NCBI GenBank assembly: GCA_025463305.1
Contig: JAOBWK010000042.1
Location: forward strand, 1-64,000
From: Ilumatobacteraceae bacterium
Lineage (GTDB): Bacteria > Actinomycetota > Acidimicrobiia > Acidimicrobiales > Ilumatobacteraceae
Length of the DNA: 64,000 bases
Reading direction: 5' to 3'
The position numbers and the translations under genes were made by a program. This document shows, piece by piece, positions 16,430-24,924 of this stretch. Position 1 is the first letter of the stretch; every line of letters starts with the position of its first letter. Below the pieces are notes generated by a model, which was given only the letters and a program-made list of their open reading frames with translations, was not told the DNA's origin and did not search any database.

Positions 16430-17235
16430 CGGGTGTCCGTGGCGCGCATCGCCCCAGGATCGCGCACGCCGACGACCACGGTCGCGTCGAGCTCGTCCGA
16501 CGTCACGATGGTCGAGCGCAGGCCGGCTCCCGACATCAGCGCAGCCGTGTCCGCCGACTGCTCCTCGCTCGTCTCGATCAGCAGCCGGCCGCCGGGCACC
16601 AGCCACAGCCCGGCCGACTCGGCGACCCGGCGCTGGATGTCGAGGCCGTCCGACCCGCCGTCCAGCGTCACGAGCGGCTCGTGGAGACGCGCCTCGCGCG
16701 GCATCAGCTCGAGCGCATCGGTCGGCACGTACGGCGCGTTGGCCACGATCACGTCGACGCGCCCGCGCAGACGCTCGGGCAACGGCTCGTACAGATCGCC
16801 GAGGTGCGCGGTCGCGCCGATCGGCTCGAGGTTGCGGCGAGCACAGCGCACCGCAGCCGGTTCGACATCGACCGCGTGCAGCACGACGTCGTCGACCGCC
16901 GTCGCGACCACGAGCCCGACGGCACCGGATCCGCAGCAGAGGTCGACGACGATGTCGCCCGGGCGCACGATCGCGATCGCCTGATCGGCCAACAGCTCGC
17001 TCCGACGACGCGGCACGAAGACGCCGATATCGACCGACACCCGCCGGCCGTGGAACTCCGCCCAGCCGACGACGTGCTCGAGCGGCAGCCCGGCCTCGCG
17101 TTGCAGCACCAGCTCGTCGAGCTCGGCCACGGTCGTCGCTGATCCGATCAGCACGGCGGCCTCCTCCTCGGCGAACACGCATCCCGCGGTGCGGAGGCGG
17201 CCGATGATCGGCTCGGGATCGATCTCGATCGGCAC
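16426..17235 (-). CDS. PrmC-related protein N5-glutamine methyltransferase
   Basis: The 269-residue protein has the SAM-binding motif DLCCGSGAVGL (about 108-118) and the substrate-binding motif NAPYVPT. PrmC/HemK has NPPY at this point. The NAPY variant is characteristic of a PrmC-related actinobacterial family predicted to methylate Gln in proteins. The start is GTG 17235, immediately before the conserved PIEIDPEPIIGRLR helix. It is co-translated with the VOC gene (ATGA). Its target may be a release factor or ribosomal protein; this is not shown by sequence. Confidence 0.75.
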   Translation of the reverse strand: MPIEIDPEPIIGRLRTAGCVFAEEEAAVLIGSATTVAELDELVLQREAGLPLEHVVGWAEFHGRRVSVDIGVFVPRRRSELLADQAIAIVRPGDIVVDLCCGSGAVGLVVATAVDDVVLHAVDVEPAAVRCARRNLEPIGATAHLGDLYEPLPERLRGRVDVIVANAPYVPTDALELMPREARLHEPLVTLDGGSDGLDIQRRVAESAGLWLVPGGRLLIETSEEQSADTAALMSGAGLRSTIVTSDELDATVVVGVRDPGAMRATDTR

Positions 17236-17301
17236 GCGCAGAGTGTAGGGACGGCGGCCCAACCCGTGCCCGACGACACATCGATTTGAGAAACGATCCC
17301 T

Positions 17302-17330
17302 TTTCGAAACGACGATGTTTCGCTTACGAT
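17302..17330 (+). promoter_or_regulatory. Promoter with embedded CGAAAC-N6-GTTTCG operator for the efflux pump
   Basis: A -35-like TTTCGA (17302-17307) and a -10 TACGAT (17325-17330) are 17 bases apart. Between and across them lies the inverted repeat CGAAAC (17305-17310) / GTTTCG (17317-17322). This is a repressor-style operator, and the TetR gene is the second gene of the operon. The -10 lies 7 bases before ATG 17338, suggesting a leaderless transcript. Confidence 0.6.
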
Positions 17331-17337
17331 GCAACCC

Positions 17338-19089
17338 ATGGACGCAACCATCCAGACACCTTCGGCCGCCGAGGCCATGGGCACGGCCGACGACAACAGG
17401 CGCTGGTGGGCGCTGGCGGTGCTCTGCGCATCGCTGCTCATCATCACGCTCGACAACACCATCCTCAACGTGGCCATCCCTGCGTTGGTCAAGGACCTCG
17501 ACGCCTCCACGAGCCAGCTGCAATGGATCATCGACGGCTACACGCTGGTCTTCGCCGGCCTGCTGCTGACCCTCGGCAGCGTGGGCGACCGCTTCGGGCG
17601 CAAGGGCGCGCTGATGGTCGGCCTGCTGATCTTCGGCACGGGCTCGTTGCTCTCGGCGTTCACGGGCAGCGCCAGCCAGCTGATCTTCACCCGGGCCACG
17701 ATGGGCATCGGCGCCGCGTTGATCATGCCGTCGACGCTCTCGCTGCTCACCAACATCTTCCGCGATCCTCGCGAGCGGGCCCGGGCCATCGGCGCCTGGG
17801 CAGCTGTCGCCGGCGCCAGCGGTGCGCTCGGTCCGGTGATCGGTGGTGCGCTGCTCGCCCACTTCTCGTGGGGCTCGATCTTCTTCGTCAACATCCCGGT
17901 CATCATCGTCGCCCTCGTCGGCGGCTGGTTCCTGCTCCCGTCGTCGAAGGACGCCGATGCGCCGCGGCTCGATCCGCTGGGCGCACTGCTCTCGATCGCC
18001 GGCCTCGTCGCGGTGCTGTGGGCCATCATCGAGGCGCCCTCGAAGGGCTGGGCGAACGGCACGGTGCTCGTGTCGCTCGCCCTCGGCATCGGCTTCCTGT
18101 TCGGGTTCGTGCAGTGGGAGCTGCGTTGCAGCCACCCGATGCTCGACGTGCGGTTCTTCAAGAACCGCCGCTTCACCGCCGCCAACGTGGCGATCACGCT
18201 CGTCTTCTTCGCGATGTTCGGCCAGGCCTTCCTCGGCACCCAGTACCTGCAGACGGTGCTCGGCTTCTCGGCGCTGCAGTCGGGCGTGCGGATGCTGCCG
18301 ATGGCGATGGTGATGGTGGCGCTCGCCCCGGTCGCTCCCCGGCTCGTCGAGCGGGTCGGCACCAAGGTCGTCGTCGGCGCCGGGATGCTGATCGTGATGG
18401 TCGGGCTGATCATCATCGCCACGATCCCCGTCGACGATGGCTACGTGCACCTGTTGATCGGCTTCATGTTCGTCGCAGCCGGCATGGCGATGACGATGGC
18501 ACCGGCCACCGAGTCGATCATGGGCTCGCTGCCCCCCGCCAAGGCCGGCGTCGGCTCGGCGATGAACGACACCACCCGTCAGATGGGTGGCGCCCTCGGC
18601 GTGGCGATCCTCGGCTCCGTGTTCGCCACCGCCTACCGCCCGGGCATCGAGCACAAGGTCGGCGGGCTCGGCCTCACCGGCGACCAGCTGGCGCGGGCGC
18701 GAGACTCCATCGGCGGCGCGGTCCAGGTCGTCGGCGAGCTGCCGAACGCGGCCGGCCAGGCGCTGCTCGCCTCGGCGAAGTCGGAGTTCGTGCACGGCAT
18801 GCACCTCGCGATCTACGTCGCGGTCGCCGTGGTCGCGGTCGCCGCCGTCGTGGTGTTCGCGTTCCTGCCGGCCCGGGCGTCCGATCACGTCGCCGACGCC
18901 CCGGCGCCCGATGGCGTCGATCCGCAGATCGTCGAACGGATGGAGACCGAGCTGGCCACGGCAGCGACGCTCAGCGGCACATCGTCGAGCACCACCGACG
19001 CCGTCACCCCTTCGCTCACCGGCACGCTGGCCGACTCGGTCGGCGATTCGGCCGGCGGGCAGCACGACCCGGTCGAGGTCGGTGGCTGA
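17338..19089 (+). CDS. MFS drug efflux transporter, DHA2 (14-TM EmrB/QacA) type
   Basis: The 583-residue protein has about 14 predicted membrane helices and the DHA2 signatures LDNTILNVAIPAL (motif D1-like), the motif A region GSVGDRFGRKGALM and the motif C-like GASGALGPVIGGAL. It should export hydrophobic drugs or metabolites with protons. The long polar C-terminal tail of about 65 residues rich in Ser/Thr is not typical. I choose ATG 17338 because the -10 TACGAT ends 7 bases earlier; an ATG at 17329 falls inside that hexamer. The TetR gene overlaps its stop codon. Confidence 0.9.
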   Translation: MDATIQTPSAAEAMGTADDNRRWWALAVLCASLLIITLDNTILNVAIPALVKDLDASTSQLQWIIDGYTLVFAGLLLTLGSVGDRFGRKGALMVGLLIFGTGSLLSAFTGSASQLIFTRATMGIGAALIMPSTLSLLTNIFRDPRERARAIGAWAAVAGASGALGPVIGGALLAHFSWGSIFFVNIPVIIVALVGGWFLLPSSKDADAPRLDPLGALLSIAGLVAVLWAIIEAPSKGWANGTVLVSLALGIGFLFGFVQWELRCSHPMLDVRFFKNRRFTAANVAITLVFFAMFGQAFLGTQYLQTVLGFSALQSGVRMLPMAMVMVALAPVAPRLVERVGTKVVVGAGMLIVMVGLIIIATIPVDDGYVHLLIGFMFVAAGMAMTMAPATESIMGSLPPAKAGVGSAMNDTTRQMGGALGVAILGSVFATAYRPGIEHKVGGLGLTGDQLARARDSIGGAVQVVGELPNAAGQALLASAKSEFVHGMHLAIYVAVAVVAVAAVVVFAFLPARASDHVADAPAPDGVDPQIVERMETELATAATLSGTSSSTTDAVTPSLTGTLADSVGDSAGGQHDPVEVGG

Positions 19090-19694
19090 TGGCTGCGGCG
19101 GTCCTTCCCGCCCGTCGCGGGCGGAGGCGGAGTGGCGCTGCTGACGAGGCGATCCTCGCGGCGACGCTCGACGTGCTCGCGGCCGACGGCTACGGCGGGC
19201 TGACGATGGCCGCGGTGATCGCCAGAGCCGGCACCTCGTCGGCCACGCTGTACCGCCGCTGGCCGACCAAGCAGCACCTCGTCGCCGCCGCGCTCGCGTC
19301 GCTGCACTCCGAGGTGGTCGACGTCGACACGGGCACGCTCGCCGGCGACATCGCCGCACTCGTCGACAGCATCGCCGGGATGCTGTCCACTCGTCGCGAC
19401 GACATCAGCGATCAGATCGCCGTCGAGCTCGGCCGCAACCCCGAGTTCCGCGCGGCCGTCAACGAGAAGTTCGTCGCGCCACGGATCGAGGTCCTCGAGC
19501 AGATCCTCCGCCGGGCCCGCAAGCGCGGCGACATCGGCAACGGCATCGACACCTCGGTCGCGTACAGCTTCATCTCCGGGCCGATCAACCATCGGATGTA
19601 CTCGCTGCGCGAGCCCGTCACCCCGCAGTTCTGCCGCACGGTGGTGACTGGCGTCGTCGCCGCCCTCAGCGCGATCGCTCCTCCACGCCGCTGA
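19089..19694 (+). CDS. TetR/AcrR family repressor, probable regulator of the efflux pump
   Basis: The 201-residue protein has an N-terminal helix-turn-helix (ADEAILAATLDVLAADGYGG, then SSATLYRRWPTKQHLV, about 18-65) and a helical ligand-binding domain. YRRWPTK is the classic TetR recognition helix. The start codon overlaps the transporter stop (TGATG), so both are made from one transcript. It probably binds the inverted repeat at 17305-17322 and represses its own operon until a pump substrate binds. Confidence 0.88.
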   Translation: MAAAVLPARRGRRRSGAADEAILAATLDVLAADGYGGLTMAAVIARAGTSSATLYRRWPTKQHLVAAALASLHSEVVDVDTGTLAGDIAALVDSIAGMLSTRRDDISDQIAVELGRNPEFRAAVNEKFVAPRIEVLEQILRRARKRGDIGNGIDTSVAYSFISGPINHRMYSLREPVTPQFCRTVVTGVVAALSAIAPPRR

Positions 19695-19724
19695 CGCCCT
19701 CCGCCCACGCAGAACGGCTCCGGT

Positions 19725-19754
19725 TTGCGTCAGCCGGAACACCAGGATTACGGT
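19725..19754 (+). promoter_or_regulatory. Promoter TTGCGT-N18-TACGGT before the ACAD10/11-like cluster
   Basis: TTGCGT (19725-19730) and TACGGT (19749-19754) are spaced 18 bases apart. The predicted start point near 19761 leaves a leader of about 37 bases with a GGGGAG ribosome-binding site before ATG 19798. An imperfect dyad (GCCGGAACACC and GGTGTGATCCGGC) brackets the -10, a plausible site for the cluster's own TetR protein. Confidence 0.45.
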
Positions 19755-19797
19755 GTGATCCGGCTGCAATCGGGGGCGATGGCAGCGGGGAGCGATC

Positions 19798-21093
19798 ATG
19801 GCGTGGGACTTCGAAGCGGAGCCTGAGTTCGAACTGCAGCTGGCGTGGATGCGCGAGTTCATCGACCGTGAGCTGATCCCGCTCGAGCCGATCTACGACC
19901 AGCTGCCCGCCGCCGAGTGGAACGCGGTCAAGCACGTGCTGCAGGACCAGGTCAAGGCACAGGGCCTGTGGGGCAAGTTCCTCGACCCGAAGCTCGGCGG
20001 CGAAGGCTTCGGCCAGCTGAACCTGGCGCTGATGTCGGAGATCATCGGTCGCTGCATGATGTCGATGGCCATCTTCGGCGTGCAGGCGCCCGACAGCGGC
20101 AACATGGAGTTGATGGCCCACGGCGCCACCGACGCCCAGAAGGAGCGCTGGCTGTGGCCGAACCTGCGCGGGGAGATCTCCAGCGCGTTCGCGCTCACCG
20201 AGCCGTTCTTCGCCGGCGCCGACCCGACCGCCATCGGCACCACCGCCACCAAGGACGGCGACGAATGGGTGATCGAGGGCCACAAGTGGTTCATCACCAA
20301 CGCGTCCGTGGCCGACATCATCCTCGTCTTCGCCGAGACCAACCCCGAGGGCCGGCCCCACCGGCACGCCTCCGTGTTCGTCGTGCCCACCGACACGCCT
20401 GGCCTCGAGATCGTTCGCGACATCGGCACGATGGCGCACCCGCATCCCGAGTACGGCCGGGTCGGCAACCACGCCGAGCTGATCTTCCGCAACTGCCGCG
20501 TCCCGGCCGACCACCTGATCGGCCAGCCCGGTGAGGGCTTCGTGCTCGCCCAGCAGCGGCTCGGCGGCGGGCGCATCCACCACTCGATGCGCTGGCTCGG
20601 CCAGGCCCAGCGCTCGCTCGACATCATGTGCGAGCGCGCGGTGTCGCGCACCTCGCACGGCAAGCTGCTCGCCCAGCACCAGATGGTGCAGGACTACGTC
20701 GCGCTCTCGCACATGGAGATCCAGGCGGCCCGCTTGCTCACGTTCCAGACCGCGTGGAAGATGGACAAGTACGGCGCCGCTGCGGTGCGCGCCGACCTGG
20801 GGATGGTCAAGGCCCACGTGTCGAAGGTGGTGCTCGCCGTGCTCGATCGCACCATCCAGGTGTGCGGCGCGCTCGGCTACTCCAGTGACCTCCCGGTCGA
20901 GTCGTGGTACCGCGGCACCCGCTTCGGGCCGATCGGCGACGGCCCCGACGAGCTGCACAAGTCGGTGCTGGCGCGCACGCTGCTGAAGAACTACTCGCCC
21001 GTCGAGGGCTGGCCGTCAGAGCACATCCCCAGCCGCCGCCCCGCCGCCGAGGCGAAGTGGGCCGAGCTGCGCGCGAGCGCCGGGCTCCCATGA
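19798..21093 (+). CDS. Acyl-CoA dehydrogenase of the ACAD10/ACAD11 type
   Basis: The 431-residue flavoprotein has the ACAD fold: ALTEP at about 132-136, the FAD-binding GHKWFITN and a C-terminal helical domain with QVCGALGY. The segments QQRLGGGRIHHSMR (252-265) plus MCERAVSR and the C-terminal DGPDELH (381-387), instead of YEGT with its catalytic Glu, closely match the ACAD domains of animal ACAD10/ACAD11 and bacterial LvaC-like proteins. Those act on phosphorylated 4-hydroxyacyl-CoA. It heads a cluster that also holds HAD and APH-kinase genes. A GGGGAGCG site precedes the ATG. This functional call is inference from motif memory. Confidence 0.85.
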   Translation: MAWDFEAEPEFELQLAWMREFIDRELIPLEPIYDQLPAAEWNAVKHVLQDQVKAQGLWGKFLDPKLGGEGFGQLNLALMSEIIGRCMMSMAIFGVQAPDSGNMELMAHGATDAQKERWLWPNLRGEISSAFALTEPFFAGADPTAIGTTATKDGDEWVIEGHKWFITNASVADIILVFAETNPEGRPHRHASVFVVPTDTPGLEIVRDIGTMAHPHPEYGRVGNHAELIFRNCRVPADHLIGQPGEGFVLAQQRLGGGRIHHSMRWLGQAQRSLDIMCERAVSRTSHGKLLAQHQMVQDYVALSHMEIQAARLLTFQTAWKMDKYGAAAVRADLGMVKAHVSKVVLAVLDRTIQVCGALGYSSDLPVESWYRGTRFGPIGDGPDELHKSVLARTLLKNYSPVEGWPSEHIPSRRPAAEAKWAELRASAGLP

Positions 21094-21104
21094 CCGGCCA
21101 GCGG

Positions 21105-21140
21105 ATGAAGGCCTCGGCATGAAGGCCTCGGCATGAAGGC
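21105..21140 (+). repeat. Tandem 14-bp duplication that multiplies a start region
   Basis: ATGAAGGCCTCGGC occurs at 21105-21118 and again at 21119-21132. It is followed by ATGAAGGC, the true start of the next gene at 21133. Because 14 is not a multiple of three, the first two ATGs each open a five-codon mini-ORF (MKASA) whose TGA overlaps the next ATG. The arrangement could couple or tune translation, or be a recent slippage product. Confidence 0.8.
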
Positions 21141-22134
21141 AATGGTGATGCCGGGGCCGGGCGCGCCGCTCGAGCTGGTCGAGCGCGAAGTCCCGACGCC
21201 CGGTCCGCGCGAAGTGCTGGTACGGGTCCACGCGTCGAGCTTCAACTACCACGACCTCGTCAACCTGATGGGCCTCATCGAGGGACCGTGGCCCCGCGTG
21301 CCGATGTCCGATGCCGCCGGCGAGATCGTCGCGGTCGGCCCGGACGTGAGCGGCTGGACCGTCGGTGACCGGATCATCAGCGCGTTCCATCCGGCATGGC
21401 TCGACGGCCGGCCGACGCCGGCCACCAAGCGCGACATGCCGGGCGATCTCAGCGACGGCTGGCTGCAGCAGTTCCGCCTGGCCCCCGCGTCCTCGTTGAT
21501 CGCCGCGCCGGCGCACCTCTCCGACGTCGAGGCGGCGACGCTCACCTGCGCGGCCACCACGGCGTGGAGCGCACTCGAGGAAGGCCACGTCGGCGCCGGC
21601 GACATCGTCGTCTGCCAGGGCACCGGTGGCGTGTCCTTGTTCGCGCTGCAGCTCGCCAAGGCGCGTGGCGCCACCGTGATCCTCACCTCGTCGTCCGACG
21701 ACAAGCTGAAGATCGGCGAGTCGCTCGGCGCCGACCACCTCGTCAACTACGCCACCACACCGGACTGGGAGCGCGAGGTCCGCCGGCTCACCGACCGCCG
21801 TGGTGCCGACCTCGTGGTGGATGTCGGTGGCGGTGCGACGCTCGGACGGTCGGTCGGCGCGGTGCGGATGGACGGCACCGTTGCGATCGTCGGCGTGCTC
21901 GGCGGGTTCGGTGGCGCCGAGATCCCGGTGTCGGTCGCGATGCTGCAGAACGTGCACCTCGTCGGCATCACCGTCGGCAGCGTCGCCGCACACCGGGCGA
22001 TGAGCGCCGCTGTCGGTGCGGCACGCATCCAGCCGCACATCAGCCACCGGCTCGGCTGGGACGAGATCGCCGAGGGCTCGCGCATCATGCAGGCCAACGA
22101 GCACGTCGGCAAGATCGCGGTGGCGATCCCGTGA
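21133..22134 (+). CDS. Zinc-type MDR / NADPH:quinone oxidoreductase-like protein
   Basis: The 333-residue protein starts with the MKAMVMPGPGAPLELVERE strand typical of medium-chain dehydrogenase/reductases. It has a GroES-like N-terminal domain and a Rossmann domain with GTGGVSLFALQLA (about 157-169). The Cys/His zinc ligands of alcohol dehydrogenases are absent, which points to the quinone-oxidoreductase/enoyl-reductase branch that uses NADPH. The start at 21133 is chosen over the two duplicated ATGs before it because only this frame is open. Its stop overlaps the HAD gene start (GTGA). Confidence 0.8.
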   Translation: MKAMVMPGPGAPLELVEREVPTPGPREVLVRVHASSFNYHDLVNLMGLIEGPWPRVPMSDAAGEIVAVGPDVSGWTVGDRIISAFHPAWLDGRPTPATKRDMPGDLSDGWLQQFRLAPASSLIAAPAHLSDVEAATLTCAATTAWSALEEGHVGAGDIVVCQGTGGVSLFALQLAKARGATVILTSSSDDKLKIGESLGADHLVNYATTPDWEREVRRLTDRRGADLVVDVGGGATLGRSVGAVRMDGTVAIVGVLGGFGGAEIPVSVAMLQNVHLVGITVGSVAAHRAMSAAVGAARIQPHISHRLGWDEIAEGSRIMQANEHVGKIAVAIP

Positions 22135-22895
22135 GCGCCATCCCACCGCACGACGGTGCACCGCTCGAGGGCGCCCCGATCGAGGCCGTGTTCTTCGACT
22201 TCGCCGGCACCCTGTTCGACGACCGAGACCTGCGCGACGTGCACCTGAGGCAGCTGCGCTTCGTCGCTGCCGCCGTGGGTGTCGAGGCATCCGACGACGA
22301 GCTGCGCACGGCGTACCGCCAGGGCATGGCCATCGGCTACCGGGCCGTCGCGCTGCAACCGGCGTACCTCCACCGCGCCCTGTTCGGCGCCGCGTTCAGC
22401 GGGATGGCCACCGTCCTCGGCGGCAGCATCGATCACGCCACCGAGCAGGCGGCCGTCGACCGCCAGTACGCCGCCACCATCGACGCGGTGCGGCTGCGGC
22501 CGGACTGCCTCGACACCCTCGCCGCACTGCGCGCCCACGGCATCCACGTGCAGATCGTGTCGAACATCGACGACGAGCAGCTCCAGCCGCTGGTCGCCCG
22601 GCTCGGGCTCGCCGCGGTCATCGACGCGGCCACCAGCTCCGAGTCGGCCGGATCGTGCAAGCCCGATGCCGCCATCTACCGGCTCGCGCTCGCCACGGCC
22701 GGCGTCGACGCCGAGCATGCGCTGTTCGTCGGCGACAGCACCGGGCACGACATCGTCGGCCCGGCGGCGATGGGCATGCGCACCGCGTGGCTCGCCCCAC
22801 GACCCGGCGCGGACCCCGGCGACGCCCGTCCCGACGCCGTCATCGGATCGCTGGGTGAGGTCCTGCAGCTCGTCGGCCTGGGGGCGTCGCGATGA
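22131..22895 (+). CDS. HAD-superfamily protein with altered motif I (ACAD10 N-terminal-like)
   Basis: The 254-residue protein has a HAD core: motif I FFDFAGTLFDD (Asp23), motif II IVSNID, motif III Lys in SCKPDAAIY and motif IV FVGDSTGHDI. In motif I the second Asp, the general acid of phosphatases (DxDGT), is replaced by Ala25, so ordinary phosphatase activity is doubtful. Human ACAD10 carries a HAD domain fused to APH and ACAD domains. Here the same three modules are separate genes. The GTG start overlaps the MDR stop and the stop overlaps the kinase start. Confidence 0.78.
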   Translation: MSAIPPHDGAPLEGAPIEAVFFDFAGTLFDDRDLRDVHLRQLRFVAAAVGVEASDDELRTAYRQGMAIGYRAVALQPAYLHRALFGAAFSGMATVLGGSIDHATEQAAVDRQYAATIDAVRLRPDCLDTLAALRAHGIHVQIVSNIDDEQLQPLVARLGLAAVIDAATSSESAGSCKPDAAIYRLALATAGVDAEHALFVGDSTGHDIVGPAAMGMRTAWLAPRPGADPGDARPDAVIGSLGEVLQLVGLGASR

Positions 22896-23947
22896 GCCAG
22901 CGGACGCTCGACACCGACACGGGAGCGCTCGCGACGTTCCTCGACGACTCGCTCGGCGACCACGCGCCCATCGCCGTCACGCCGCTCACCGGCGGCGGAT
23001 CGTGCGAGGTGTTCACCGTCGACCGCGGCGATGCGCGCTGGGTGCTGCGCCGTGCGCCACGCCACGCCAGCTCGTCCACCGCGCACGATGTGCTGCGTGA
23101 GTTCCGCATCCTCGACGCGATCAAGGACCAGTCGGTGCCCATCGCCCGGCCCGTCGTCGCGTGCGACGACTCTGCCGTGTTCGGCGCCTCGTTCTACGTG
23201 ATGCAGCGCATCGACGGCTCCCCCATCCTGCAGCGCGTCCCCGAGGCGTGGGCGGCCGCGCCCGAGACGCACGGTCGTGCGCTCGAGGAGCTGATCGACG
23301 CGCTCGTCGCGATCCACGCGGTCGACTGGCGCAGCTGCGGTCTCGCCGACATGGCGCCCAGCCCGAACTACCTCGAACGCCAGCTCACCCGTTGGCTGTC
23401 GCAGCTCGAGTCGTACGGCGGCCGCGACCTGCCACCGGCGCACCGCGTCGGTGACTGGCTCGCCGAGCACCGTCCACACGATCGGCCGAGCGCGCTGTGC
23501 CACGGCGACTACAAGCTCGACAACGTGCTCTTCGCGCCCACCACTCCGCCGGACCTGCTGGCGGTCGTCGACTGGGAGATGTCGGCCATCGGCGATCCGC
23601 TGGTGGACCTCGCCTGGGCGCTGATCTTCCATCCCGGCCCCGAAGGCACGATGCGCCTCGGCATGGGCAAGGAGCCACGGTTCTCCGTCGAGCACCTCCC
23701 CGACCGGGCCGCGCTCATCGCGCGGTACGCCGCTCGGTCCGGGCGCGACACCGCCGACATCGGGTGGTACGACGTGTTCGCACGCTGGAAGCTCGCCATC
23801 GTGCTCGAGGGCAGCTACGCCAAGTTCCAGCGCGGCCTGTCGGACAAGCCGGTGCACGAGTTCTTCGGATCGCAGGCCGATCTGCTGCTGACCAGCGCGC
23901 TGTCGCTCATCGATCCGGAACCATCGACGAAGGAGGGCGACGCGTGA
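22892..23947 (+). CDS. APH-fold small-molecule kinase (ACAD11 N-terminal / LvaA-like)
   Basis: The 351-residue protein has the aminoglycoside-phosphotransferase fold: nucleotide-binding start LTGGGSCEVF and WVLRRAP, catalytic loop HGDYKLDN (204-211) and metal-binding VVDWEMSAIGDP (Asp227). All key residues are present. In Pseudomonas LvaA and animal ACAD11 this domain phosphorylates the 4-hydroxyl of 4-hydroxyacyl-CoA. Antibiotic resistance is unlikely given the neighbours. It overlaps the HAD gene by 4 bases and the next MDR gene by one. Confidence 0.82.
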   Translation: MSQRTLDTDTGALATFLDDSLGDHAPIAVTPLTGGGSCEVFTVDRGDARWVLRRAPRHASSSTAHDVLREFRILDAIKDQSVPIARPVVACDDSAVFGASFYVMQRIDGSPILQRVPEAWAAAPETHGRALEELIDALVAIHAVDWRSCGLADMAPSPNYLERQLTRWLSQLESYGGRDLPPAHRVGDWLAEHRPHDRPSALCHGDYKLDNVLFAPTTPPDLLAVVDWEMSAIGDPLVDLAWALIFHPGPEGTMRLGMGKEPRFSVEHLPDRAALIARYAARSGRDTADIGWYDVFARWKLAIVLEGSYAKFQRGLSDKPVHEFFGSQADLLLTSALSLIDPEPSTKEGDA

Positions 23948-24924
23948 TGCGAGCCTGGCAGGTCCAGAGCAAGGGCGAGCCGATCGACGTGCTCCACGCC
24001 GTCGAGGTCGAGGTGCCCGAGCCGGGTCCGGGCCAGCTGCGGATCCGCGTCACCGCTGCGGGCATCGGCCTGCCCGACGTGTTGATGTGCCGCGGCACGT
24101 ACCCGCTGACGCCGCCGCTGCCGTTCATCTCCGGCCAAGAGGCGACGGGCATCGTCACCGCCGTGGGCGAGGGTGTCGACATCGCGCTCGGCACCAAGGT
24201 GATGTGCGTGACGATGTTCTGGATGGGCCACGGTTCGTTCGCCGAGGAGTGCCTCGTCGCCGCCGACTCGACGTTCCCCGTTCCCGTCGGGCTGTCCGAC
24301 GCCGAGGCCGCCGGGTTCTGGATCCCGCACATGACCGGCTGGGTCGGCCTCGTCGTCCGCGGCGAGATCAAGAGCGGCGACTGGCTCGCGGTGCTCGGCG
24401 CATCCGGCGGCAGCGGCATCGCCGCCGTGCAGCTCGGCAAGGCGCTGGGTGCGAAGGTGATCGCCGTCGTCGGCGACGACGAGAAGGCCGAGTTCTGCCG
24501 CGGCCTCGGCGCCGACGCGATCGTCGATCACCGCAACGGTGGCGTTGCTGCGGCGCTGCGCGAGATCACCGGCGGACGCGGCGTCGACCTGATCTACGAC
24601 CCCGTCGGCGGCGCGCTCGCCGAAGAGGCGTCCACGGCGATGGCCCCGTTCGGGCGGCTGCTCGCCGTCGGGTTCGCGAGTGGTCACTGGCCGCGCCTGA
24701 ACGCGCACGATCTCGTCGTTGCGAACACCTCGCTGGTCGGCGTGTTCGCCGGCGGCTTCACCCGGGCCGAGCTCGACGCGATGCACGCCGAGCTGTCCGC
24801 GCTCATCGCCGACGGCAGGCTCCGCAACGCTGTGACGGCCGAGGTGCCGTTCGCCGATCTGCCGGTCGGTCTGCAGCAGATGGCCGATCGCGGTGTGGTC
24901 GGCAAGCGGGTGGTGGTGCCGTGA
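23947..24924 (+). CDS. MDR / NADPH:quinone oxidoreductase-like protein
   Basis: The 325-residue protein has the GroES-like domain (VEVPEPGPGQLRIRVTAAGIGLPD) and the nucleotide-binding GASGGSGIAAVQLGKALGAKV (about 150-170). No zinc-ligand set is visible, which fits the quinone-reductase or enoyl-CoA-reductase branch. It is the second MDR of the cluster. The ATG at 23947 shares a base with the kinase stop. It may reduce an unsaturated acyl-CoA or an electron carrier in the same pathway; this is inferred from position only. Confidence 0.8.
   Translation: MRAWQVQSKGEPIDVLHAVEVEVPEPGPGQLRIRVTAAGIGLPDVLMCRGTYPLTPPLPFISGQEATGIVTAVGEGVDIALGTKVMCVTMFWMGHGSFAEECLVAADSTFPVPVGLSDAEAAGFWIPHMTGWVGLVVRGEIKSGDWLAVLGASGGSGIAAVQLGKALGAKVIAVVGDDEKAEFCRGLGADAIVDHRNGGVAAALREITGGRGVDLIYDPVGGALAEEASTAMAPFGRLLAVGFASGHWPRLNAHDLVVANTSLVGVFAGGFTRAELDAMHAELSALIADGRLRNAVTAEVPFADLPVGLQQMADRGVVGKRVVVP

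Noticed and set aside
16426..19359. A 977-codon minus-strand open frame spanning the efflux and TetR genes
   Set aside because: Only its last part is the real methyltransferase gene. The rest is a His/Arg/Asp-rich shadow of the plus-strand transporter, with no family features and no start signals.
22892..23947. Aminoglycoside-resistance kinase
   Set aside because: The fold matches, but the gene overlaps HAD and MDR genes of an acyl-CoA cluster. That context fits a metabolic kinase far better.
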